This document shows positions 26,874-36,093 of a DNA stretch of 64,000 nt, piece by piece (the first letter of the stretch is position 1; each line of letters begins with the position of its first letter). The translations under genes were made by a program, and so were the position numbers. The notes under the pieces were generated by a model. It saw only the letters and a program-made list of their open reading frames with translations. It did no database searches and was not told where the DNA came from. The stretch comes from Palsa-504 sp963834685 (lineage in GTDB: Bacteria; Actinomycetota; Actinomycetes; Streptosporangiales; Streptosporangiaceae), in the NCBI GenBank assembly GCA_963834685.1, contig CAWICW010000013.1:124001-188000 (forward strand), in the 5' to 3' direction.

Positions 26874-27064
26874 ATGCCGGGGACGTCCACCGGCTGCAGG
26901 GTCCGGTAGACGTGGTCGGCGCGGCTCTGCACGTGCCACGCCGACGTTCGCGGCTGTCCAAGAGGTGTTAAAACGTCACCGCAACTCAGCGGGCAGCTAG
27001 CATCAGTTATCAACCCCGATGAACGGCCGGGGTAAACCGACACGATAAACCTACGTTAGAAGCA

Positions 27065-27259
27065 ATGCTGCGGCCCGGCTCGGTCCGCAGCAACACCTCC
27101 GCCGCTCGCCGGGCGGTGCTGGACGCCGCGATCGCGGCGCTGTCGCCGGTGTTCCCGCAGCCGCTGATGGTCACCTGCGACGAGGCCGGGACCAGCCACG
27201 AGCCGATCGCCCGGCTGGACAAGCTGGCCACCCTAGCCCATTGGCGACCCGCCTACTAA
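27065..27259 (+). pseudogene. IS1380-family transposase fragment
   Basis: The 64 residues LRPGSVRSN...AVLDAAIAALSPVFPQPLMVTCDEAGTSHEPIARLDKLAT match the central DDE region of IS1380 transposases (VTCD with the catalytic Asp). Both ends of the gene are missing. The IS630 element begins 11 bp after the fragment and may have caused the truncation. Confidence 0.7.
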
Positions 27260-27270
27260 CCAGAATGTGC

Positions 27271-28364
27271 GTTTGTAGACTCCATGCGCCTTTTCCTGAA
27301 GTCAGTTCAGGATATAGGACAGCTTTGGATCGCGGAAGAATCTGCGGACGATACCAGGGAGTTTCTGGAGGCGGCGAAGCGCGCCGATGGCCTTGGCCTT
27401 GAGATCATCCTTACTCATGACGACACCGCGGCCGATCCGGTCGTTCTTCACGTTATTCCAGACCCATTCGTCGGGGTTAAGATCCGGCGAGTAGGGCGGC
27501 AGGAAGAATATACTCAACCGTCCATCGGCCTTCTCGCGGACGAACTCGCTGACCTTCTTAGCGTTGTGCACCGGATGGCCGTCCACGATGAGGAAAATCT
27601 TTCCCGGAACACTGCCCAGCAGCGCCTCCAGGAAATCGGTGAACTTCCCCGCGTTCATCTTTCCCTCCTGAACCCGGAAACGCAGCTCACCCCGCGGGGA
27701 AATCGCCGATACCATGTTCACCGACTTCCGCTCCCCGGTCGTGATGACGACCGGGGTCTGCCCGACGGGCGCCCACGCGGTCCCCGCGTGGTGATCGGTC
27801 CGTATGCTGGCCTCATCTGCGAAGAAGATGCCGGCGCCCTCCTCGGCGGCCAGCTTGCGGATCTTCGGGTAAACGGACTTCTTCCAGTCCGCCACGCGCT
27901 CCGGATCCTGCTGATAAGCACGGTACAGCGGCCGCTGCGGCGACAGCCCCATCTTCGTCAGCAGCCTGCCGACCTGAACCTCCGAGAACTTCACCCCGAA
28001 TTCCCGCCGGACCAGTTCACGGATGATCTTCCGCGTCCACAGCCCGAAGCCAAACTGCAGCTGCCGCGGGTCGCTCCCGGTGATAATCGCGTACAGCTTC
28101 GACAATTGCGTCGGGCTCAGCCGGGAAGCAGGCCCCGGCGTCTTCTTCGTCTCCAGCGCGACCGGGCCGCCCTGGTCATATTTCTGCTGCCACCGGAAGA
28201 GCATTGCGCGGGAAACATTGAACATTCTCGCGACTGCTGCTGCTGCTGCTTCGTTTCCATCTTTGAGAAGCTGAACGGCCTGGAGCCGCTCTTCAGGTGT
28301 CGAACGTCGTCCTTTCAGCGCCATAATCAAAATATACCGGATAACAGGCCCAGAGTCTACAAAC
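27271..28364 (-). mobile_element. IS630-family insertion sequence
   Basis: GTTTGTAGACTC (27271-27282) and its exact complement (28353-28364) form 12-bp terminal repeats around an intact transposase gene. The usual TA duplication is not seen at these positions, so the true ends may be a few bases off or the target copy was lost. The element sits at the border between the mobile island and the polysaccharide genes. Confidence 0.8.
27302..28330 (-). CDS. IS630-family transposase
   Basis: This is a complete 342-residue transposase. N-terminal winged helix-turn-helix domains (RLQAVQLLKDGNEAAAAAVARMF, SRAMLFRWQQKY; then REFGVKFSEVQVGRLLTKMG) precede the DDE core: Asp/Glu in FFADEAS, Asp in LIVDGHPVHNAK, and FFLPPYSPDLNPDEWVWNNVK, with the last acidic residue. 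The start (ATG at 28330 or the next in-frame ATG two codons later) is usual for the family. It is the only IS in the window with an undamaged transposase and is probably recent. Confidence 0.92.
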   Translation of the reverse strand: MIMALKGRRSTPEERLQAVQLLKDGNEAAAAAVARMFNVSRAMLFRWQQKYDQGGPVALETKKTPGPASRLSPTQLSKLYAIITGSDPRQLQFGFGLWTRKIIRELVRREFGVKFSEVQVGRLLTKMGLSPQRPLYRAYQQDPERVADWKKSVYPKIRKLAAEEGAGIFFADEASIRTDHHAGTAWAPVGQTPVVITTGERKSVNMVSAISPRGELRFRVQEGKMNAGKFTDFLEALLGSVPGKIFLIVDGHPVHNAKKVSEFVREKADGRLSIFFLPPYSPDLNPDEWVWNNVKNDRIGRGVVMSKDDLKAKAIGALRRLQKLPGIVRRFFRDPKLSYILN

Positions 28365-28414
28365 CTATGAATTGATGAGTAACTCCCGGCTCTGCCTTTC
28401 GCACCCGAAAAGGG

Positions 28415-29086
28415 CTACTTTGAGCCACGCGGAGAGCAGACCACAAAGTATTCCACGGCCAGCAGCGGACTGATAAATGGAATATTCATGTTTACATGCA
28501 TATTAATGGTCTGATTAAGCTTCCCGCCTGGCGAGCCGTGCCGCCAATTGTGAGAAGCCGGGAAGGATCTATCAATATTGAAATAACGTGCCAGATCGTT
28601 TCGGAAGTCATCAAAGGACCGGATATTATTGTGTGCGCTATAGATGTACTTCTTGCGATGACCGTAATTCCAATACGTCACAATGAACTTGCCGTCGCCG
28701 TTTAGGATCGCGGCTATTTCGGAAAATTTCTGCGACTGGAAATCCCCTACGTATTCGAGGAGACCCTGGGCAAGAACAATATCAAATCGCTTGTCGCGAA
28801 ACTTGATCGGGGATTTGACGATGTCGGCTTCAAGCAGATTTGGCGCATCATCGTGTATAGCTATATCAATGCCATGATAATGAATATTCGTCGGCAGCAT
28901 ACGCATCAACGTGGCCGGCCCGCAACCAACGTCAAGGAGGGTGCACTCCTTGCCCAGCGCGAGTCCATTGATAATTTGGAGGGCCTTCTGGAGCCGGTAG
29001 TGCGGCTGGCTGAATTTTAGATTCTCTTCACTCCAAAAATCCCTCTTGTGGTACTGCGCGGTATGCATGCCGGCCGGGTCATTCAT
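28415..29086 (-). CDS. Class I SAM-dependent methyltransferase
   Basis: The 223-residue protein has the SAM-binding motif LLDVGCGPATLM (residues 50-61), an acidic residue at the end of strand 2 (YHGIDIA), and FDIVLAQGLLEYV for the post-I region, as in Methyltransf_11/25 folds. Its ATG overlaps the stop of the pyruvyl transferase gene (ATGA, 29083-29086), so the two are co-translated. It probably methylates a sugar of the polysaccharide repeat or its precursor. The gene is clearly lower in GC than its neighbours, a sign of separate acquisition. Confidence 0.82.
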   Translation of the reverse strand: MNDPAGMHTAQYHKRDFWSEENLKFSQPHYRLQKALQIINGLALGKECTLLDVGCGPATLMRMLPTNIHYHGIDIAIHDDAPNLLEADIVKSPIKFRDKRFDIVLAQGLLEYVGDFQSQKFSEIAAILNGDGKFIVTYWNYGHRKKYIYSAHNNIRSFDDFRNDLARYFNIDRSFPASHNWRHGSPGGKLNQTINMHVNMNIPFISPLLAVEYFVVCSPRGSK

Positions 29087-30393
29087 AACCGCCTCCTTAG
29101 TGTGAACTCATCGCGTCCGGCCTCGGTGCGCGCCTCTTCGACTCTCTGAAAGAGCACGGCAGACAACTCCGCAAATTGGTCGTGGACGAGCCGCACTTTC
29201 TCCGCATTGCGTTCCAGCATCTCTTCTCGTAGCTGTGCCGCTCGGTTCTCCAGTCCGGTGAGCTGCTCGATCATCCGATCGAGATCCAGGGACTTTGCGG
29301 ACTGGCAGAACTCGGACAGCCCCATATCCGCCATCAGAGTCTCGTGTTTCACGGCGTAGCCGAGGGACAGCGTTGGCTTGGCCAGCATAAGCGCACATAG
29401 CACGTTGTGAAAGCGCGTAGCGACAATCACATTGACGGACGCCATCTGCCGCAATAGTTCTCCGAGGGAGGACGCCGGTTCGGCAATGAGCTGTGACGGG
29501 CCGAGACCGGGCCGTTGCGCCCGTACGTCTGCAAGGATCTCCCGCATGACCGGCTCGTCGTGCACGTCGCCAGTGAACAGCCTTACCTGTCGCCCGCGGT
29601 CGATCAACAACAAGACAAAACGCTTGATCGTTTCGCCGTAGGAGCGATGGATCTCCTCCCCCCGCCGACGGTCGTCGTCTCCGCCGTAATAGTCCATGAC
29701 ACCGATACCAACGGTGCCATCGGCACCTTGTTCACCCCGAGGCACCGGTAGAGAGAAACAAACATCGGGATAGACCGCGTCACCCGAGGCATCGAGACCC
29801 ATTCGTCGCATCGCATCCCGTGAGCTAGCGTCCCTGAAGGAGCGGTAATACGCGAGCCGCGCCGCCGCGATCATCAGCCACCGCGTGAGCCGCCGGTGAA
29901 TGACATTTGCCCCTACGCTCACAAGGGCGACCTTCGTCCCGAACAGTCTGCCGGACGCGCATAGCAGGAACATGGCGTAGGGAGTCTGCCCTGGGCGCAG
30001 GGGAACAGTCGCCTCGAGCACTCCCATGCCGGGCACGATAACGACGTCGTGGCGACGGACCCAGGAGGCCGTATTAAAGGCGTCGATGAGCTTTCCCAGA
30101 GTCTTCAAAGGCAGGGACGCCACGTTAGCCGTCTGGTGGCGCTCCGGACGGTACCACCATAGGTGTGCAGCCTTGACGCCATATCGCGACGTGACTTGTT
30201 CCGGTCCCGAGCAAAAGCAATCCAAGATCGCGTCGGGGTGTTCTGCCTCGAGATAGGCAAGCACGGCTTCCAGCGAACCGTCGTTACCGAGGTTGCCCTG
30301 GCCCAAGAGCCCGAAGAGGCCGACTCTTGGCGCAACAGCCTCCTCAGGGATACGACGTCTGGCCTTGCGAAGTGAGCTCAAGGCAACCTCCAC
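29083..30393 (-). CDS. Polysaccharide pyruvyl transferase family protein
   Basis: The 436-residue protein has the PF04230 signature: VGLFGLLGQGNLGNDGSLEAVL at the N-terminus, a central VIVPGMGVLE, and a C-terminal glycosyltransferase-B-like half ending in VIVATRFHNVLCALMLAKPTLSLGYAVKHE. Family members move pyruvate from phosphoenolpyruvate onto sugar hydroxyls to form acidic ketals on exopolysaccharides. It overlaps GT2 upstream by 16 bp and the methyltransferase downstream by 4, which gives a three-gene operon read leftward. Confidence 0.88.
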   Translation of the reverse strand: MEVALSSLRKARRRIPEEAVAPRVGLFGLLGQGNLGNDGSLEAVLAYLEAEHPDAILDCFCSGPEQVTSRYGVKAAHLWWYRPERHQTANVASLPLKTLGKLIDAFNTASWVRRHDVVIVPGMGVLEATVPLRPGQTPYAMFLLCASGRLFGTKVALVSVGANVIHRRLTRWLMIAAARLAYYRSFRDASSRDAMRRMGLDASGDAVYPDVCFSLPVPRGEQGADGTVGIGVMDYYGGDDDRRRGEEIHRSYGETIKRFVLLLIDRGRQVRLFTGDVHDEPVMREILADVRAQRPGLGPSQLIAEPASSLGELLRQMASVNVIVATRFHNVLCALMLAKPTLSLGYAVKHETLMADMGLSEFCQSAKSLDLDRMIEQLTGLENRAAQLREEMLERNAEKVRLVHDQFAELSAVLFQRVEEARTEAGRDEFTLRRRL

Positions 30394-31439
30394 TCCTGGC
30401 CAGCCACGACCGCGTGAACCGAGACGGCGGGGTCGTCCACGTCAGCCCGGGGCTGTTCATCGATTCGCATGTGCCCGGCGAAGGCCTTGCTAGCCGTCCG
30501 GTTCAGCATCCATTGCGCCAGGTAACGATAGCAATCGCGCCGATCTGCGGGCGGCAGCGGCGCACGCCGGATGGCTGTCACGTAACCCCAGATGTATTCG
30601 GCGATCAGGCGGGCCGCCGGATACCGGAGCCAGTTCGCTCGGACCGGGTCCTGGATTGCACAGCGGGTGCGCACCCTAGGGGATGCGAAATATGCTCGAT
30701 CAGGATGGTCACGTCGGAAGTGCATCCAGTCCGGGCTCGTGTGGAACCGGCCGCGCAGAGCGATCTCGCAGATCATTACCCGGTCAGCGTGGTGGTAACT
30801 GCCGAGCAGGGCGGTCCGGCGCAAGACGTCTGCCCGGATGACGCCGTATGTGTCCTCTGCCCGGATGACGCCATTATTATTGTTGGCCCTGATGCCGCTG
30901 CGAATGTCGATGCCGCTGCTGGTGAACACGCCACTGCTTCCGAACAAGATGCTTCGGAAGCGTTCCGGTGCCCTCAGGGAGTCTGTTGCCAGCGGGTACT
31001 TCAGCGACTGCGTGACGTCACCATTGGCGTCGATCGCTGCGGCCCAGGATTGAGCGAGGACGACGTCCGGGTGCTCGTCCAATGCGTCTACACAACGTCG
31101 CAGCAGGTCACGGCCGTAAAGATCATCGCATGACGCCCATTTGAATAGTTCACCACGCGACTGCTGGAACACGAAGTTGTGGTTCGGAGAAAGACCAATG
31201 TTGCGCGGCTGGGTAAAATAACGGATCCTGGAGTCCTGCTTCATATAGCGACGGCAGACATCCGCAGTACCGTCGGTCGAGGCGTTATCTGAAATGATCA
31301 GCTCGAAGTCCTCGTAGCTCTGGCCAAGCAGGGCATCAAGAGACTCGGCGAGGTAGGTCTCGCCGTTATAGACCGGAAGCCCGATGCTCAGACGGGGTAC
31401 AGCATTCACCGTTCGCCAAACTCGGACACAGCTGAGCAC
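30378..31439 (-). CDS. Family 2 glycosyltransferase
   Basis: The 353-residue GT-A protein begins its fold at PRLSIGLPVYNGETYLAESLDALLGQSYEDFELIISDNASTDGT (nucleotide-binding region), with the DXD-like metal site in WASCDDLY. It transfers a sugar from a nucleotide donor onto the growing repeat unit on the inner membrane face. A GTG at 31409 (VNAVPRLS) may be the true start, since the first ten residues do not look like this family. It is the first gene of the leftward operon with the pyruvyl transferase and methyltransferase. Confidence 0.87.
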   Translation of the reverse strand: MLSCVRVWRTVNAVPRLSIGLPVYNGETYLAESLDALLGQSYEDFELIISDNASTDGTADVCRRYMKQDSRIRYFTQPRNIGLSPNHNFVFQQSRGELFKWASCDDLYGRDLLRRCVDALDEHPDVVLAQSWAAAIDANGDVTQSLKYPLATDSLRAPERFRSILFGSSGVFTSSGIDIRSGIRANNNNGVIRAEDTYGVIRADVLRRTALLGSYHHADRVMICEIALRGRFHTSPDWMHFRRDHPDRAYFASPRVRTRCAIQDPVRANWLRYPAARLIAEYIWGYVTAIRRAPLPPADRRDCYRYLAQWMLNRTASKAFAGHMRIDEQPRADVDDPAVSVHAVVAGQEWRLP

Positions 31440-32217
31440 AGGACGTGAAGGAAAACGGCTTCGATGTAGCCACCATTACCCGCCACGGGCACCCTCATCG
31501 CTGACCTACCCTTTCTTAGTTTCTACCCCGCCCAGATGACTGCCTCTCAACACCTGAGCCGCAAAGGCCCGGTCCTGATACATCCAGGGCCGAGAATGAA
31601 GACCGTCCACCCGCGGCAGACGGACTCACCCTGCGCTCGACCGGTGCCCAGCTCCGTGTCCGGAGTCCTGGGGCTGAGCCGAGGCCCCTCGCGGTCGGCT
31701 CCGTCACGCCGCTGCCAACCTGACCAGCAGCGGCCGTCGGCGCCGCCTCGAGATCCAAACTGGCTGACCTGTGCCGACAACATTCTGGCTCCTGTGGAAT
31801 GCATCGGCTCGTCTCGTAAGCGGTCCTGACCAGCACGAAGCCGTCGCTGCGATCGACGAAGGTCTACCCGGTGCGACGGAACCGAGGCCACCCGGCCCCG
31901 CCCGCCGGGCGGTTATCGTCCTCAGAAACCAGAAACAAACGTCATAAGCGGCTCGCCAGACCTGGCCAGTCCAAGTCGGTCCGGCGTGAATCAGCGCGGC
32001 TGAACTGTATCAGGGTGGGGCTGTCGCGAATCTCACTTACGTGGTAGCAGTATCGACAAACCCGTGTGACTCAGGGCGATGGGGTCTTAGTGAACGCGCT
32101 GGTAACGCACGAGCCAGCGTCCATTCACTAGACTCTCGCCTGCTAACGATGGCAATGTGTACAATGTGTAACGGGCCAACTTCAGGCTGGAATCGAAGGA
32201 AAGGAGCGAGATCAACT
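31440..32217. other. Divergent intergenic region, 778 bp
   Basis: It separates the leftward GT2 operon from the rightward GT25 gene. No frame gives a recognisable protein; the longest ones have no family features. It must contain two divergent promoters. The last 20 bases hold AGGAG (32202-32206), which positions the GT25 start. Confidence 0.5.
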
Positions 32218-33021
32218 GTGTACGCCTACATCATCAATTTGGCTCGTTCGCGCGATCGGCGAGCACATATGGTTGCGGAGTTGAGGAAGACCGGCTTGGA
32301 CTACGAAATTATAACAGCTGTCGATGGGCGCGATTTGGACCTGACCGATACCACTGTAGTGGATCCTTCCCTGACCGCTAGAACTCAATTCCTGGGAGGT
32401 ACGGCCGGAGCTGCCTTGAGTCACCTAAGTGTCTATAGAAAGATAATTGCCGATGGGTTGGATAAGGCACTGGTGCTAGAGGATGACGTCACGCTGCCTG
32501 CCGACATAGCGAGCCTGGCCGGTGCTGTCGCCGATCAACTGACCGGCGCGGAAGTGGCGCTTCTCAGCTACGATAGCAATACCACATGTAAGATGAGTCT
32601 AGAAGGCTCGATAAAGCTCCCATCCGCACGAGTGCTCGCACTACCCCTCGACATTGGCCAGCCGAACAGTGGAGGCGGCTACATAATCACACGAGAGGCA
32701 TGCGAGCGTATGAATAAAATCATACTACCGGTAAGGGTCAACCCTGACGACTGGTGGTTCTTCTACAGAGAAGGCGCTCTCGACCGTGTGCGATGTGTAG
32801 TGCCCCTAACAGTCCGCAAGAGCCACAAGCTCCCGTCAACGCTTGGATCCTATGCGCTGGGAAATAGCATTAAGGGCCGCTTGATCTGGCCGCTTGTGCG
32901 CCGCAGGATCCCAATCCTGCATCAAGTGCTTAACTATAGGAGACAACGCATTTACCGTCAATGGAGTCGGTCGGAGCTCGTAGATATGCCATTCATAGAG
33001 AAGCCGTCGAGGTTGGAATAG
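32218..33021 (+). CDS. Family 25 glycosyltransferase
   Basis: The GTG at 32218 is preferred over the upstream in-frame start at 32041, because AGGAG precedes it and the family begins at once (VYAYIINLARSRDRRAHMVAEL). The 267-residue product shows YEIITAVDGRDL, GAALSHLSVYRKIIADGLDKALVLEDDV (with the EDD motif), and SGGGYIITREACERM. GT25 enzymes add galactose or glucose to surface glycans in Gram-negatives, and actinomycete members are less studied. The gene stands alone between divergent neighbours. Its codon use is less GC-biased than typical. Confidence 0.85.
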   Translation: MYAYIINLARSRDRRAHMVAELRKTGLDYEIITAVDGRDLDLTDTTVVDPSLTARTQFLGGTAGAALSHLSVYRKIIADGLDKALVLEDDVTLPADIASLAGAVADQLTGAEVALLSYDSNTTCKMSLEGSIKLPSARVLALPLDIGQPNSGGGYIITREACERMNKIILPVRVNPDDWWFFYREGALDRVRCVVPLTVRKSHKLPSTLGSYALGNSIKGRLIWPLVRRRIPILHQVLNYRRQRIYRQWSRSELVDMPFIEKPSRLE

Positions 33022-33112
33022 GTCCCGCCGTCTCGGCGCTGCTGGTGCTATTCTCTATCCCGCACCCAACCAGGCCGCCCTGCGCGCGCGGCCTGGCCGT
33101 AAGCCCGAACCT

Positions 33113-34297
33113 TTACTTCTCTTTCGCCCGGAGAGCCACCGACCGGCTGAGCTGTCGCGCCACATTGTGCGTCCCGGCGATGAATCGCATCGACGGGCCG
33201 AGGGCGAACGCCGCTGGAGCCCCGACGAAATACAAGCCCGGAACGGTCGATTGGCCAGCACGGGTAAGCACCGGGTACCCGTCGAACGTAGCGATACGCC
33301 CGCGGAGCTCTTCCGGCAGGTACGCTAGCCGGTCGATGTTGACCCGATAGCCGGTCCCAGCAATGACGTGATCGACCTCGAGGCTTGATCTGCTCGGTCC
33401 GTCAAGTTGCAGCCGCACGCCACTTCCGTGGGGCTCGGCGCTCCGCACGTGGGTTTCCCTCAATATGTCAACTACGCCTTCGACACGGTCCCTCAGCCAC
33501 CACGCCCCGAGGGGTCCAAGGACGGTTCGCGCTTTGGTAACCCGCACGCTTTGCGGCAGTCGGCGGAAGGCGGTTGGAGAATTCCAGATCGGGCACTTCC
33601 ACCCTTCGCAGAGCTTGTTCTCGCGGATCCGTACGAGTGGCGTCAACGGTAGCGGCTTCGTACCCCAGATGGGCGAATCCGGGCACCGCACGATCAGGTG
33701 TACTTCGCCCCCCGCTTCATGCAGCAAGGCGGCTGTCTCTAGTGCCGACGAGCCACCACCCACGATCGCGACGCGACGACCTCGGAGGTGGTCGAACTGA
33801 TGGTGATCGGCGGTGTGTGAGATGAGCTCGGATGGCAGGCCCGCCAGCTCTGCTGGGAAGTAAAAATACGGTAGGACACCTGTCGCGATGACCACGTTTC
33901 TGGCCAGAACCGCCTCGGCATCGGCGAAGGCAACCCGGAATCCGTCGTTCGTGGCATTGATCTCTGTCACGGTGACATCGCTCACGTCGGGCACCAACTG
34001 TTTGATATACCAGTCGGAGTAGTCGAGGAAGCGGTCGAGCGCCAGCGGAATCCCCCGCCCGATACCTTCGATCCGCTCCGATCGGGAGTAGCCCGCGAGA
34101 TCATATCCCGCCTGAGGTGACGACATGTCCGAGCCGAAGGGCTCGGACTTCAGGTACATGCCCAGCGGCATGTGGGCACGCCAGGTATCCATCGGGCGGC
34201 CGACTATGAGATGGTCGGTTCCCTGCCCGCGAAGGTGCGTGGCAATCGACAGCCCGTACGGCCCAGCACCGATAACGAGCACGTCGCTGGCTGGCAT
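33113..34297 (-). CDS. FAD-dependent monooxygenase/oxidoreductase (FMO-like)
   Basis: The ATG at 34297 has GGGAG close upstream. The 394-residue protein has an N-terminal FAD-binding GAGPYGLSIATHL (residues 9-21), a second dinucleotide-binding motif GGGSSALETAALLHEAG (about 175-190) for NADPH, and a C-terminal ATG-type motif VDHVIAGTGYRVN. This layout fits flavoprotein N-hydroxylases and FMO-like enzymes (lysine/ornithine monooxygenase kin). A role in oxidising an amino sugar or a side chain made by the nearby genes is an inference. It is transcribed away from the PaaK-like gene. Confidence 0.8.
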   Translation of the reverse strand: MPASDVLVIGAGPYGLSIATHLRGQGTDHLIVGRPMDTWRAHMPLGMYLKSEPFGSDMSSPQAGYDLAGYSRSERIEGIGRGIPLALDRFLDYSDWYIKQLVPDVSDVTVTEINATNDGFRVAFADAEAVLARNVVIATGVLPYFYFPAELAGLPSELISHTADHHQFDHLRGRRVAIVGGGSSALETAALLHEAGGEVHLIVRCPDSPIWGTKPLPLTPLVRIRENKLCEGWKCPIWNSPTAFRRLPQSVRVTKARTVLGPLGAWWLRDRVEGVVDILRETHVRSAEPHGSGVRLQLDGPSRSSLEVDHVIAGTGYRVNIDRLAYLPEELRGRIATFDGYPVLTRAGQSTVPGLYFVGAPAAFALGPSMRFIAGTHNVARQLSRSVALRAKEK

Positions 34298-34829
34298 AAC
34301 GCTCCCTTCGCAGCAGTTCAACTGCACCGTCGCTAGTGGGGACGGCCGCTGCTGTGGTTGACAATTCAGCTACGGTCGGGCTCAGGTCGCCTGCGTCGAA
34401 CCACTGAGCACGTCAACAAGAGAGAGCTGGATACGACGTTGATACGTTGATTCATTCCGTCATCGCGGGAGGATCGTGTCAACGGAGGACACGTGCTGCT
34501 AACTCAGTGCGTCAGACCGACTGAGTACCATCGAGGCCCCGCCTTCGGCCGTCGAGCTGCACGGTCCGGCAGGCGGATCAGTGCAGGTGAGCGACTAGTT
34601 GCGACGACGGACCCTCGACGACCCGCTAACAACATGACGCGTGGCCGGTACAGGGAGTGGGCCGCCGTTGTATCACGGCCGCCCGATAAAAGCTCCCCTC
34701 TCTTGGAGGTTCTCCGCAGCAGTGAAGCCACAGAGCTTTGCAGCGCCGTCTGGAGCGTGAGGTATACATGCTCTACGTTGGGCTAGAGAGGGTCGGTAGA
34801 GTGCTTGTTACCTGGTCCGGTGATGGGTC
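34298..34829. other. Divergent intergenic region, 532 bp
   Basis: No supported gene. TTGACA occurs at 34359-34364 and could be a -35 element, but no convincing -10 follows at the right distance. The region must hold divergent promoters for the flavoprotein gene and the adenylating-enzyme gene. Confidence 0.4.
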
Positions 34830-36047
34830 ATGACCAGCGCCAGAGAAAGCCTGCTCGGTCCCAGCTACTTCTACCACCGCCGCCTGATCAAGAAGTCCAG
34901 GGGCTGGTCACCCGGCGAGATCAAGGACTATCAGGAGACGCGGCTCCAACGGCTGATCCGCCGGTACGGCGATGAGATCACGCAGAAGGACGACTATCGT
35001 CGCGACCTGGGCCGGTACACTCGCTGGAACGTCGGGCTGCTCACACACACGGTGCGGACCGGCGGGACATCAGGCCAGCCCCTTCGTTTCACAGCCGACA
35101 CGTTCGCGCGCCGCCAGAAGGAGCGCGCCTACCTCTTTGACATCTGGTCCCAGGTGGGATACGCGCCGTATGACCTCAGAGTCCGTTACGCCGGCGATCT
35201 TCACGGAGGAATGCTTCGTTACAACCGACTTGAGAACGTCTGGATCGTCTCACCTGGCGCGACCGTAGAGAGCGAGCTTGGCGGATTGCGGAGGTGGCTG
35301 CGAACTCTACCGCCATTCTTTCTTCACGTGTATCCGAGTTCTCTATACACGTTTATCGACTTGGTGGGCGAAGATGTGTTCCGCAACCTTCCCGTTCGGG
35401 GTGTTATCGCCGCGTCCGAGATGTTCCCGGCGGGTGAGCAGTTGCGGTTTGAACGGGAGTTCGGCACCAAGATCGCCCATTGGTACGGTCACAGCGAGTA
35501 CGCGATCCTGGCATACTGCTGTCGGCAGTGCCGTGGCTTCCACTTCTACCCGACGTATGGTCACGCGGAGCTGCTCCCCTCTGAGATCGAGGGGTGCCAG
35601 CGCGTGATAGCGTCGTCATTTAACCGGATGGGTACTCAGTTCGTCCGGTATGAAACCGGCGACTTGGCCGTCGATCCGGTTGGGGGCTGCACCATCGATA
35701 GCTTCCCGCGTGCCAGCGCAATCGTCGGCAGGTCACAGGAGACCTTCGTGGACAGATCGGGGCGACGGAGGTCGCTCTATGGCTACGCGTTCGGGGACCT
35801 AGACCATGATGCATTTTATGATCAGATACGGGATATTCAATTCGTCCAGGACAAGGCGGGCTGCCTTCGTGTGCGCATAGTAACGAACGAAGGAGCAGAA
35901 AAAGACCAGATCCAGCGGACCTTCGAACGGCATATACCGATGGCCAGTCTCGAGTTCGAGTATGTCTCCGCCATCGAGCGAAGCCCAAGCGGCAAGCGGC
36001 GGTATTTCGTGGACTGCTTGCGTGCGGACGCAACGGAACAGCAATGA
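34830..36047 (+). CDS. PaaK/CapK-like adenylate-forming enzyme
   Basis: The 405-residue protein resembles phenylacetate-CoA ligases of the CapK type found in capsule clusters. The nucleotide-binding loop is RTGGTSGQPLRF (about residues 77-88). WYGHSEYAILAY gives the adenine-binding region, and RYETGDLAVDP is the ATP-ribose Asp motif. The C-terminal small domain ends near RSPSGKRRYFVD, whose Lys matches the catalytic lysine position. It would activate a carboxylic acid as acyl-AMP, possibly for amide or ester decoration of the polysaccharide. A four-cysteine pair (YCCRQCRG) may bind zinc. Confidence 0.8.
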   Translation: MTSARESLLGPSYFYHRRLIKKSRGWSPGEIKDYQETRLQRLIRRYGDEITQKDDYRRDLGRYTRWNVGLLTHTVRTGGTSGQPLRFTADTFARRQKERAYLFDIWSQVGYAPYDLRVRYAGDLHGGMLRYNRLENVWIVSPGATVESELGGLRRWLRTLPPFFLHVYPSSLYTFIDLVGEDVFRNLPVRGVIAASEMFPAGEQLRFEREFGTKIAHWYGHSEYAILAYCCRQCRGFHFYPTYGHAELLPSEIEGCQRVIASSFNRMGTQFVRYETGDLAVDPVGGCTIDSFPRASAIVGRSQETFVDRSGRRRSLYGYAFGDLDHDAFYDQIRDIQFVQDKAGCLRVRIVTNEGAEKDQIQRTFERHIPMASLEFEYVSAIERSPSGKRRYFVDCLRADATEQQ

Positions 36048-36093
36048 CCATGTGCATGTGGCAGTACGCCATCTAGATGTATCCTTGGGCGTC

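Noticed and set aside
9689..33007. Shared 16-base string (TTCATAGAGAAGCCGT) near 9690 and near 32993
   Set aside because: There is no extended similarity around it, and one copy is coding for the end of the GT25 protein; chance or trivial overlap is enough.
34493..34786. 97-codon frame in the divergent intergenic region
   Set aside because: No ribosome binding site, no family features and poor codon bias.
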